DNA of 64,000 bases from the NCBI GenBank assembly GCA_964034945.1, contig OZ035961.1, forward strand, positions 13,717,243 to 13,781,242. Reading direction: 5' to 3'. Shown in pieces: positions 1-11,683 of this stretch. Numbering within the stretch: position 1 is the stretch's first letter; each line of letters begins with the position of its first letter. A program made the position numbers and the translations under genes. The DNA is from Chrysopilus asiliformis. Taxonomy: Eukaryota > Arthropoda > Insecta > Diptera > Rhagionidae. The notes beneath the pieces are model-generated. The model was not told where the DNA came from. It searched no databases and saw only the letters and a list, made by a program, of their open reading frames with translations.

Positions 1-2859
1 CAAAAAGTCCTCAATCAAAGTGAAAACTTCACTGATCCCAAAGTTAGTTTAGGGGCAAAATCGTGCATCGTTCTTTTAGTAAAGTCATTTTTGTAATGCA
101 CTTTTTCATATCTATAGTTTCAGACGAAAGTAAAAAATGATTTGGAAGAGGTTTTGAGAAACATTTTTTGTGGTGACAATTTTTCTGGGAAATTTCATTG
201 TCTCCGAGAAAATTACGAAACAAAAACTGAGAGAGAAAGAAAGAATTACATTACTGGTTTTGCTAATTTAGTGACTTCATTCGAATTGTTTGTTATTGTA
301 GCTTCAATTTTTTTCGCGGGCCAATTACTTTTAAGTACGGATAAAAGCTTCATTATTGTAAACACATTTTTCGAAAAAATCGCAAAAATAAAATTTGATT
401 TGCGTAGGGGTGAGGCGAAGGAATTGTCGAATTTTGCTTGTTGAAAAACTTATCCTAACTTTTTTCGAGAAATGGATTTGTGCAAAATTACTGACGTACA
501 GTCGAAAATTAAGATCTTTTGTCATCCCACATACCCTTGATTTTCAGTAATAAACCCTTTTTGAAAATAAGCGACTTAACACGTTAGATGTTTCCGTTAA
601 TTTTCGACAAACAAAAATACGACCGGCAGCGAGTGTGTTAAGTCGGACTTATCGACAATATATTATTTTTTATAATGTTTGAGAGAAAAATGTGGCCCTA
701 TTATATGACATTTCGTTGCACCCCAAACACCTAGATTTTCTATAACAAATAAAAAAAGGTATATCAACAGTTTTAAAAAAATATTGTAACTCAAACACAG
801 TATTTTTTTTGTAACAAATGTTTAATTTAAATACTATAAAATTTAACAAGGTTTTATTTAAAAAATTCTCTCAAGCAAAAAACGTAGATAATAAAAATTA
901 AATTATTTTAACGTGTTTCTTAATTTGAAAAGCAATAAATTAATTTTTAAGTGCTATTTCATACATCAAATGAAAATTCAAAAATAAATACATAAATTGT
1001 TTTTATATGATTATAATAAACTGAAATTTTACATCAACAAAAAGTAACCTTAATATGTATTGGTGTTTATTCACATATGAGTTTCATTGTGCTACCTAAG
1101 AGTAGAATTTGTAGTCATTTAACACAAAGCGCACAATCAAAACTTCATCATCCATAAATCACTCGGAGATTTTAATTCATCGGCAAGTATGTTCCCTTAA
1201 ATACCTCTAAATGCTATAAATATTATATTAATATAACACTATGAGTAGAAACTTTTCTGAATAGAACCTACTTCTTCGGTGTGTCTAACGAATACTCGTA
1301 CGTATGTTGAAATTTTGGGATAGGAAGAAACCCTTACGAAAACATCGAATAAAGCACATAGGATACAAAAGGGATGGGATAATAAATAACTCCAATAGAA
1401 GCGAAATTAAGTGAATTTCAGGTCAACGATGCGTAAAACTTATGTGACTATAATGTGTCCCTAATACACGTATGTGAGATCCAAGCATAATACGTTCAAG
1501 GGCCAAATATTATTGAATAGACACGGAATAGATAGAAAGGACACTGGTTACAATCTCATCCTTCGTCTCGTCTCTAACCCCGTTTGGTTACATTCAAAAT
1601 GGTGTCATATTGGAGTTTTGGTCGATTTCTATCAATTCAAGAATATTTTATGTGCTCGTATCTGTGGCAATTAAGGACAAACCGAACGAACGACCGAAAA
1701 GCAAAATTGACTTTGAGATAGTTTTCAGCTGAAATTGACAAAAAAGGATCGAACGAAATATGGTGGAAATTAAATGATCCGCAAAAGGTGATATGTCGCT
1801 TTCTTATTGTATGCGTTTGTTTTCCTATACGGTGGTTTCTTTTTCATAGGATCTCATAAAGTTGTTCGGTTTCATGTTTCATACGTGAAAAATTTCGGAA
1901 AGAAACAGAGTCTTCTATACGGTGTTAGATTTTTAGTTAATCTAGCGCCTCACATACAAAACTAACCGATTGGGCATCGAATTTCTACAAAAGCAATAAA
2001 TTACAGTCCACTCAATGTCCATTCATTAAAAGGACGAAGGACTCAATTTTTATCAATGAATGGCCTATTTTTTGAAAATAACACTAGGAAGAATGGAATT
2101 TTTCTCAAAGATGAGTTTATATAAAGTTTACTAAAACTTTTCTGATCTTTTCAGGGTTTTACGTTTATTTCAAAAATTGAATAAAATAAAATGTTGTTCA
2201 TATATCATTTGAGTTACTGTTGCATTGCTAAGTAAATTAAATATAAAAGTGTCACATTTGAAGATCATTATGTCACAATTGTTGCCACATCACTGCTCTC
2301 TATTACATAATTAAGATGAATAACACAAGCGATCTGTCGGCATCTTTTGGAAAATTTTGTAAATCGAATTTTTAGAGTTTTGTACAATTTTTTTAAAGTA
2401 GTTTATTGAAGTGTCAGAGTTGTATGAAGTGCGGTTGCAAAATAATTTCACAACAAATTTGTATTTGTGGTTCAAAAAGACTCTTTTTGTAAATAAAAAA
2501 CTAGGAGAATTTTTCATTGTTTGTCATGTTTTATTAGGTTTAACAAAATTTAGTGGTTTTCCCTCGAATATGTATTGAAGGTTTATAAAAAGAGTCTTGT
2601 AAACAAAAAAGCGCAATGTTTTTCAAAATGGAGATGAAATTTGGGACAATTTTAATTATTTTTTTGAGTTGAAGTATTTTTTTCAAATACAGTAAAGCTT
2701 TGTAACCTGAAATTCGCGACAAGAAATGGTGGTCAATTAAATCAAAAGATTAAAAAATCACTCAACTAAATTTCAGAAAATTAAAAAAAATCAAGTAGAA
2801 TAAAAACATTTTTTTGAAAAAAATTTTATTTTTTACTCCTGAAAATATTTAACTAATTA
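1..2859. other. AT-rich intergenic DNA
   Basis: No ORF resembles a protein. No defined repeat ends or RNA genes were seen. Confidence 0.6.
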
Positions 2860-3379
2860 TGGCGTTTTCGACTGGCATGCTCTTTTTGCTCTGAAGTTGC
2901 TCTAAATTTGCTCACTCTGAGATCTTGTGTTCGACTGAGATTTTTTGATCGCTCGAAAAAGAGTTACGTGTTCGAGTGACGCAAGTACTCCGTATGCGAG
3001 CACTAAAAGAGCATTTTTCGAGCAATTTTGTGATCTGCCTAATGTAGTCAGATTTGAGTTGCTCTTTTGAGGTTAAGGCTAACAAAATCGTGTGGAATCG
3101 TAAATGGAAGATATTTATGATTTTGATTTCTTGGATTCTTCTTCATCTAGTGAAGAAGAATTTCATTTGGTCAGAAATATATTAGTGCAGTGTCAACTTA
3201 AGGGGAATATATCAAAATTAATTTTAATTTGTTTTATGCTTCTTCTTGTTCTTTGAGAAATGCTCGACTCCCAAGCAGAGGTGCTCGAAATCTACTCGAG
3301 ATCTGCTCGAAATACCTTGCTCTAAACTGGGGTAGAGCGTGCTCTGAATCTGCCCTGAATCTGCCAGTCGAAAACGTCA
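2860..3379. mobile_element. PIF/Harbinger-like non-autonomous element
   Basis: 520-bp element with 18-bp terminal inverted repeats that differ at one base (left TGGCGTTTTCGACTGGCA, right TGACGTTTTCGACTGGCA when reverse-complemented). It is flanked on both sides by TTA, the 3-bp target duplication typical of PIF/Harbinger. The interior is rich in GCTC-containing words. A 50-codon ORF at 3104-3256 (+) starts MEDIYDFDFLDSSSSSEEE, an acidic Ser-rich start of the kind seen in Harbinger transposases. It may be a leftover 5' coding end. Confidence 0.6.
3104..3256 (+). pseudogene. possible N-terminal remnant of a Harbinger transposase
   Basis: Fifty-codon ORF inside the TTA-flanked element. The first 20 residues are acidic and Ser-rich. 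The remainder is hydrophobic and unlike a transposase, so at most the start is real coding residue and the rest is read-through into non-coding sequence. No catalytic DDE residues are present. Confidence 0.25.
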
Positions 3380-5123
3380 TTAGATTATAAACATTTCAAA
3401 AGGGGATCTACTGCTATTATTTTCACATGCTTATCTCAAACACATTTCTTTGCATTTTTGAGCACATTTTTCCAATAAAAATTAAAAATCTCTAACATTT
3501 AAAGCATCAGCAATTTCAGTCAAATTCATTAAAATTAAATGATTTCACATTTCTCTGCTCATATTTCGAATTTTTGTTAATTACCTTAATTAGGATGCTG
3601 AGCGTCTTTGGAAGCGGAATTCAGTGTAAAATTGAATTTGGCCGTGGCGGAAAACACGTGACGATGGGAAATTTAATGATGTATGAGCGACCCTTGAGGA
3701 AAACATTTTCCGGGTCTCCTCCCTTCCAGTATTTTGACAAATCGTTTACTCCTACATCCTGACATTCAGAATATAGAAGAAAAACTGCCTGAAGATAAAA
3801 ATATATTAGGTTTTCTTTAAAATTCATTGCGCCTAATGTTGAAATTTGATAACGAAACTAATGATTTAGACACTTTTTATCATACGCTCAGTTCCTGGTA
3901 TAAAAAAACGACCATGCGTATTTTTTAAGGCAATTTTCACTTCGGCATTTTGGACATTTTCATAGCACTGCTTCAAACACATGTTTTGACCGCAAAATAA
4001 ATCATCAGATCATGTCGATCCTGACAGGATCATTAAAGTGTGTATACTGAACTCTTATAAAAACAAACGTGCCGATAATTTTGAACGTTTGCAGCTTTCT
4101 ATTAATACAGGAGAGATCGGTAGACATCAAAAAGTGTTGGATGATTATTGAGTCCGGTTGTGTCGAATGAGGGCAGTTTTCGAAGTGAAGAGACCTTCGG
4201 ATGGCCACATTCGCAAATGATCCTGAACGAAATTTGGCCGTCCTTTCGCAGACGGAAATGTAACACCTCTGGCGCCAGTGTACGGATTTCTATAGATGCG
4301 ATTATCGCCGCTTTATATATTCTCGGTTTCATATGGTGGATGCTGCAACTGATCCTGATGAGGTTGAGGCAACTGGGAAACATTATTGTTTCATTATAAT
4401 TTTTAATTTTATGGTTATTTGAGATAATGATGCCATTTATAATGATCTCTGCGACAGCTTTTAGAATTTATGCTGGCACATAGTCAGCATATTGAATGAT
4501 CTTCAAAGGGATTTTGTGGATAATTCAATGAGTATTTTTTTCAAATTCTTACATCGATTATAGTATATTAATGCAATATCGTCAAGCATTTTTATGGGAA
4601 CGTTAATACTCAATGGTCAATAGGTTAAGTGTTTTGTTATCAAATAGCATAGACCTCTTTCACACAAATCAAAATCAAAATCCTTATCAGTAATTAGTTT
4701 CAGAGCTGAACGTAATAAGTTACTAGGGTAAAGATTATGTAAGAGATGAAATGTTTTTAACAAACATCTATTACAAATAAGAAAAAAATTCAAATTAAAT
4801 ATTGGTTTCTGAAAATTCTTTATAACAAAGTAAAGAGAAGTTATGATGAAGTGAATTTTTATTGATTAGAATTGTTGATTAATTAGAGACATAACATAAA
4901 TAAAGACGTTAGAAGAATATTTTCAATTGACGTCGATAGGGTTGTTATTTTTTTTGATAAACAAATATTTACGAGAGTTTCATTTGAGATTAAATGTTGC
5001 TTACTTGTTTCTTCGAGGATATTAATATCTTTTTCACTTGCGTGGTGTGAAAGATGTCTGGGGATGAAAGCTGAATCAAAAATCTTTTTGTCCTCGGAAG
5101 GAGCCGAAGAGGTTGTATCAGGA
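3380..5123. other. intergenic DNA before the GA tract
   Basis: Overlapping ORFs at 4102-4399 on opposite strands have no recognisable domain. Nothing else stands out. Confidence 0.55.
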
Positions 5124-5209
5124 CAGAGAGGCAGAGAAAGGACATAGAGAGGAGAGAGAGATAGAGAGAGAGAAAGGACATAGAGAGGAGAGAGAGAGAA
5201 AGGACATAG

Positions 5210-5242
<33 letters not shown>

Positions 5243-5342
5243 AAGGACATAGAGAGAGAGATAGAGAGAGAGAAAAGACATATAGATAGAGAGGGAGAAA
5301 GGACAAAGATAGAGAGAGATAGAGAGAGAGAAAGGACATAGC

Positions 5343-5376
<34 letters not shown>

Positions 5377-5431
5377 GAGAGAGAGTAGAGAGAGTACAGA
5401 GAAAGGACAGAGAGGGGACAGAGAGAGGACT
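5124..5431 (+). repeat. (GA)n purine-rich microsatellite with GGACATA interruptions
   Basis: About 300 bp of nearly pure A/G on the + strand. GAGAGA runs are punctuated by recurring AAAGGACATAGAGA units, giving a higher-order period. The overlapping minus-strand ORFs encode only Ser-Leu repeats and are not genes. GAGA runs can bind GAGA factor in flies, but nothing here shows function. Confidence 0.9.
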
Positions 5432-8128
5432 ATTCCTTAAAAATAGGTTTTCAAAAGTTGGATCCCCTAAAAAAGTTTTGGTTGTTGAAAAAAACTTTAT
5501 AATAGGATTAACTTATAGGCGTCCTGCAAGATTCTTTCGAGGGGTAAAGGGGTTGTTTTTAAAATTACGCCCCTGGTATAATTAAACCATTCCTTCTGTT
5601 TCTGAAGAAGTCCTTCTTCTGACCAGTTTCATGAAACTTTTATCCACAGCTAAATCGGGTTAGCAGGTTTGTAATTAACCCGCCTTTTGCTTGCAATTTA
5701 CCCGCTTTTTGATTAACCGGTCGCTAAAAATTTCGAGAAACCCGCCTTAAAAGTTTTATCGAAATCAGTTAGACAGTGATCGAATTATTAACGAAAAGAC
5801 AAAAGGACAGGCAAAAGTATGTTCCCTTTTCATTTCAGACTAATTGGTTCTCGAATTCTTGTAAATAAGTACAAAACTTTTAATTTTTTAAATCGTTTTT
5901 TGTTATAATTATTTGAAATTGAGTTATTTTTGACTTTTTCAAACCATTTAGGAATTTAAAAAAATGTCCTTTTAAAGATTTCTTTTTTTTATCGTTTTTT
6001 TCTGTCAAGATTTTAACCACATGAACAACTATTCTTACAAATTGTTCTTACGTTTCTTGAGTAATTTATTACCACTTGAAAGTGACCCGATTTTTTTGCC
6101 GATGTTTTGTTAAGAAATTTTTCGCATTTTCTAAAAAAAGGACATTATCTTGCAATTGCCTAACACTTAAAAAGTATTTTCGGATTGTATTACATCTGCA
6201 GGAGTTCATTCTTGCAGAGCGTGCCAAATTTTGGACAATTTTTGTATTTTATTGGTATGCCACCAATTGTTATTCGGTTCCGGCATTGTTAAATTTTGAG
6301 TGTTTTGGTCGAAAGAATCATAAATTCAAAAGGTGTGCGCCAGGACAACAATAATTTATTTTCAGTTTAACAGGAATTGCCTTTGTTTGGTATCAGGGAT
6401 GTGAAAAATGATACTTAAAAACAAATCACCCAAAAATTACGAGAAAAACATGCAGCTGAATGCAGCTAAAAATGGTTTGTTCAAATTGCAATTAATAATA
6501 CTTTGTCCATTCGATTTCACTTTTTTTTTACTACGCAAAAGGAAACTAAGGTAAAAATTGATACCTGAGTGATTTTCTTTTGACGCCGTTTGAAATTTTA
6601 TGTAATTAATATCATTTAGTGTTGGTTCAACCTTCCATAATCGCCATCGGAAAGGTATAATTTAGTTAAAGGAAACTGTTATATAGAAAATTACGGATTT
6701 TCTTGAATTTTCGCAAGATAATTTAGCTTGCGTGTCGTCTAAGCCCCTGTGCGCAGGTGTTAATCGCTTGTTTGCATCCATGCTCCTAAAGTGGCGATAA
6801 ATTAAATACGGCACGGCACGGTACAGCGCAAAGAAGTCTTTTCGATATAGAAAAAATATGTACAAGAAGATGCAGGAATTATGGTAGAAAGAATTACATT
6901 TAATCCGATGGTCGATTAAAAGGGCATCCAATAAATTAGCGCCATTATGTTCGGGCCAAGAATATGACACCACGCAGATAAATCACACGATGGAAGCTCC
7001 CGCTGGATATTTATGATTCAAGCGAGGCCAACAATTTTATCTTATTTCCTTTTAATTCCTTTATAATTTTTTATTCATTACGAGTTCCGTCTTATTAATT
7101 CCGCTTTCGAAAGGGGTGTTCGGAGTTTTCGGGGACTCCGAATATTTAACATTCAGCCTATGTTTTTTTTTTAAACCCGCAATGCGTTAGTTGTTGCAAT
7201 GCCAATGAACGTTCAACTAACCGAGGCAAATGATCAAGGAATTTACCTTCTGAGCGGTTGAAAGAATTACCTGAGCCACCTTAACTGGGCATTTTCCAAA
7301 AAGAGTGAGAAGGGAATTTGATTTGGCGGTGTATCACAATCAGTTAAAAATTGCAATTAATTTCATTTCGTCTTCAATGCGCCGGCGAGTGTCAACAATA
7401 CGAGAGAATTTGTAATTTATTTTCTTATTAATTTGACGGGTATTCATTGTGGCTAATTGCGCTAAACGAGCCTTTTATGACATTTTGTTGAGTTATTTGC
7501 GTAAACCGATGCGGATTATTGGTGTATATCTATTAAAGGGCTTTTATAAAATTAAACTCCATTCACAGAAATTTACAAACATTTCCAAAATAAAGGCTTT
7601 TTTGTTAATCCAGGGAAACAAATAAAAAAAAATCTTTGCAAAATAAGTATTTCTTCGATTTAGAATCCAGAAATTTTTTCTTTTTAACGAGGTGGCAAAA
7701 ATGTAAGATTTTATAGACTTCCACATAAATATTATAGGCAGTCCGTGTAATTTAACCAGATGTATGAACGAGAAGCAATACCCCACTCTGTTTCAGTTTT
7801 ACAGCTAGTTAGATATTTCTTTTTCTTGTAAAAGAGTACCATTAAAAACTATCTAATATGAACAGCACGTGACTATCTTATACAAAATCTACGCCCGGTA
7901 CAGTTTACACTATAACCCGAAAAAAATAAAATATTAGTTTATAAAAAAATTTGAATTTTTGTTTTACGAAATCTGAAATATCTCGATAACGGTAAATATA
8001 TCGATTTACAGCAAAAAGCAAAAAATGTAAAGAATTTTAATATCTTGAATTCTTCCTTTAACAGTTTTTTTTTGAAAAGCTGTAAGTTTGCAAGCAATTC
8101 GCAAAAATCAATTTTTTTACCTTTTAAT
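5432..8128. other. intergenic DNA
   Basis: Local CCCGC-rich words near 5660-5750 and otherwise AT-rich sequence. No gene or defined repeat. Confidence 0.55.
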
Positions 8129-8678
8129 CAGGGTATTCACAGTCCTCGGTATTTGGTGTTTTCGGTAATATTAAAAGACTGAAAATATTCTGCTGTGAAC
8201 ATCCCACAGCACAGATTTGAGAACAGCGATTTTATTTGATACCTGACCAAATCATGAACTGCGAATTTGATTGTAAAATATGTCACATACCTTTAAATCC
8301 ATGTTTGAAGTATTCTTTTGAATTTCTATTGTGGCAACGGCTATCAAAATTGAAAAAAATTGCATCAGTCCGATGAGATTAACAAAAAACCAGCGAGAAA
8401 ATTTGACAACTAAAAACATTACTAGCGCCACTCGCGGTTGATTCTTGATACCGAATAACCGGGCCGGAAAACACGACTCAAGGCATGTCTACAATTACCG
8501 AATCCGGTAATTCATTTTTACATGAACCAAGTTACCGTCTCGGTAAAAATCTGTTAAATTTGACTGAATTACCGAGCGGTAAATTTACCCGCAATTTAAA
8601 AGACGACTGTGAATACCCTGACTGAATTACCGAGCGGTAAAATTACCCGCAATTTAAAAGAGGATTGTGAATACCCTG
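8129..8678 (-). mobile_element. MITE family E, copy 2 (CAGGGTATTCAC ends)
   Basis: Element bounded by CAGGGTATTCACAGTCCTC on the left and its imperfect complement ending GAATACCCTG on the right. It is flanked by AAT on both sides. The body matches 14962-15463 in opposite orientation, including the words around CCGGGCCGGAAAACACGAC. The right end is duplicated in tandem: 58-bp units at 8563-8620 and 8621-8678. No coding capacity. Confidence 0.75.
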
Positions 8679-10498
8679 AATGAAAAGATCTCAATAACGG
8701 TAAAATATAGCGGTTAATTTGAAAAGGTAAAATTGTAGAGAGACCATTCTCATTAATTTATTTCATAGATACAAACAGCAAAATCGTTATTTTTTGAGAT
8801 ATTACCGGTATATCTCGATACCGGTTTGAGATATCAAGTTCTTGAAAGATTCCAAATTGTGGAAAATTTTACAGTCTTCAACTTTTTTAAACACAAGACT
8901 ATTAAAAACCCGGTACTTTCGGAGTAACTCGCGAAAAACGAAATTGGAATTTTTTCAAAAAGCTGCCATTTTATGGTTACTTCCGGTTAATGGATTTCCA
9001 CCAAAAGTTGATAGGATCGTTCAAACCTTCCTGTAAAACTTTATAGCTCTAGCTCTAGTGGGTTTTGAGAAATCGTGTACATATACTGACAGAAAGAAAG
9101 GCATTTTTATAATAACGCTCCAATCGACTCAGGAGTGCCCGGGAAATGTCTTTTAGGCAAAATTAAGAAGTCGAAATTTTTCATGAATACAATACCTACT
9201 TAATTATAAAGCGAAAAAATATTTTTCGGTTTTCGTTACTGTAACGGAATTAAATTTCTATAACGTTACAGCGCAATTTTGCAGAAAAAGCCGAAAAATC
9301 GAATTCTTAATTTTGGCGCCATTCTTGATGGACTGTAAAGTACCTACTTCAAAAATTTATTGATATCCAAAAAGCTGAAAGTACTGCTGGCGTTTTTGGG
9401 CGCTAAGAAGTCTACATAATCAAATAACGAAAAAGTAACAAAATGAAATATGCTTACAACAATTTAAAAATATAAAAGAGCCTTTTTTGCACAATATTGT
9501 CACGCTAAGAAGTTTGTCACGCCCTTAGCAGACGTCTCCGATCGGAAAAAAACGTAAATAGGTTCTAATTTTCTAAAGATGCTACTCGGACAATGGCCAT
9601 ATCTGTCCGAAAGAAGCCGTCAGGGGGCCTTTGATCCTTTTAAAATATCAGCACCTTAGTTAGTTAGTCCGAAGGCAATTATTTCTTGAATATTTACTAA
9701 GGTGATCTAAGCTACCTAAAGTAATGGAAGCAAGGTGTTTGCTCAGCACATTAGCCATCGAAGACGATTCACTGCAGTTCAAGTTAGTCCAGATGGATAT
9801 AAACGCATCATTGGCAAATCTATATAGAAGTAGTAGTGGTTCAAATGCACTCAGGGAAACATGGTAAAAAAATGCTGGCTTCTGTTTTATTAACAGGCAT
9901 GGAAAAGGAAAACCTGATGGAAAATGACTGTGAGCAGAGAAATTAATATCGTTCCATTGCGTCTTATTTGGTGTACAATTAGCGTCATAAAATAATCAAA
10001 CAAACTCGAAATTGTCGGTAATTCTTCTGACTATACTTGCTAGATTTTATTAAATGAAGGAAAAATCATAAAAGAAATGCTAACAAACCAAACGTAGACC
10101 ACACACACGCTATCCATTCAAGATTCCAGCATCTATTTTAGTGGCGATAGAGTTCGATATGGTGAGCAAATTATGACAGTGTCTCCGAGTGAATCTTATG
10201 GCATTTTGAAACAATGTTTCTGTTGCAATATTGCGACGATGTTTGTACAAATATGGCCTGATTATGTAAAGATCGGTTTATGTGTTTTTTTATTTTGCTC
10301 CCATTAGATTTTATATAGTTTGGAATCAATCAGTTGCTAGTTTCAGTCAGAATTCTTACTCAATAACTTGTTTTGGTTTTAAAAAATTTCGAGAATTTTA
10401 GTTGCATTTTACATAATTTATATCATTAATGGACTAATAAATATATTGATTACCTTAAAGTACTGTTTTGATTTTTTTTTAATTTGATACACATGAAA
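8679..10498. other. intergenic DNA
   Basis: Contains palindromic GTTAC/GTAAC words near 9230-9270. Otherwise nothing recognised. Confidence 0.5.
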
Positions 10499-10620
10499 AC
10501 TTTGATATATGTATATTGGAAGGGGATGAAGAGGGAAGAGCATATAAAACATAAGTCAAACTTTGATATATGTATATTGGAAGGGGATGAAGAGGGAAGA
10601 GCATATAAAACATAAGTCAA
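10499..10620 (+). repeat. perfect 61-bp tandem duplication
   Basis: Two identical 61-bp units, 10499-10559 and 10560-10620, starting ACTTTGATATATG and ending ACATAAGTCAA. No mismatch between them, so the duplication is recent or an assembly effect. Confidence 0.95.
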
Positions 10621-10926
10621 AATGTTTTTCTATATTTTCAACTCTAACCGTTTTCGAGAAAATCGCAAACAATTTTTTTTTTCAAAATTATTTTGATGTA
10701 TAGAAATATCATGCAAGAATTATATTTTAAACGCTTTTTCATAAATTTTCTATTTGATGTTTCATTCTATTGACGCACTGGGAGAAAGGGAATAGGGTGA
10801 ATTGCCATAGCGCCGGACACTAAGAGGTTTTTGCATTTATTTTGCAAAGTGTGTTGATTTTAATAGTCCGATTTTTCCAATTAACCAACCTTTTTGTGAA
10901 AGTAGAACGCTGCCAAATTTTAAGTC

Positions 10927-10966
10927 TACACGGAGAGAAATCAAAATAGGAATCTACGAGATAGTA
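10927..10966 (+). repeat. family D terminal fragment
   Basis: A 40-bp stretch containing ATAGGAATCTACGAGATAGT, matching the terminal inverted repeat of the family D elements at 38270-38466 and 49163-49372. The rest of the element is not recognisable here. Confidence 0.45.
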
Positions 10967-11202
10967 GGCAGAAAAAGAGGTCGGTGACAGATAACTTGTC
11001 CAACACTGAAAACCGTATTCAAATCCCTTCCATGGTCCAGAAGATAACAGGCGAGGGGATAAAAGGGGAGCCGATACCAGGACCACACTTAGCTATGAAC
11101 CATTGTTGGAACCTAACTAACATATATTCGGAATAAGGATCAATCGGTCGAGTGGTTCGACTTTAATGCGACTTCACACATACGCATCAAGGATTTTATA
11201 TA

Positions 11203-11683
11203 TCATACTAATATATAAAAATGAGTTGGTGTCTGTCTGTCTATTCCTCTTTCATGCAAAAACGGCTGAACCGATTGACTTGAAATTTGGCATGAGTGTC
11301 TGTGGTAGTTCTGGTTCCAACATAGGCATACGGAAAAGTAGCGCGAGGGTGGGGGAGTAAAGGGAGGGGGTAAAGTGATTTCGAAACTTAGTTTTTGCGC
11401 TATGTTACTCTTTCGCGGGGAACTACTGAACCGATTGGCCTGAAATTTGGCATAGATGTTCGTCGGGGGTCCAGCCCCAACGTAGACCCATTAAAAAGTA
11501 TCCGGAGAGGTGGGAGAGTAAAATAAGGGGGGGGGGGGGAAGTGATCTCGAAACTTAGCTTTTCCTCTATGTTACCCTTTCGCGGGGAAACTACCGAGCC
11601 GATTGGCCTGAAGTTTAGTTCCAACATAGACCATAAAAAAAATTGAAAAAACTTAACCCGGCAATGACAGGTATGCAAGCTAG
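11203..11683 (+). mobile_element. Helitron-like family A, copy 1
   Basis: Starts TCATACTAATATAT after an A, then a GTCTGTCT microsatellite, then repeats of the family monomer (AACCGATTGACTTGAAATTT and relatives). It ends in a degenerate hairpin and GCAAGCTAG before a T. The A|TC...CTAG|T borders and the 3' hairpin are Helitron features. Non-coding; short ORFs on both strands are incidental. Confidence 0.65.

Noticed and set aside
4883..5339. Minus-strand ORFs of 73-132 codons rich in Ser-Leu
   Set aside because: They translate the GA microsatellite in three frames; no non-repetitive protein sequence is conserved.
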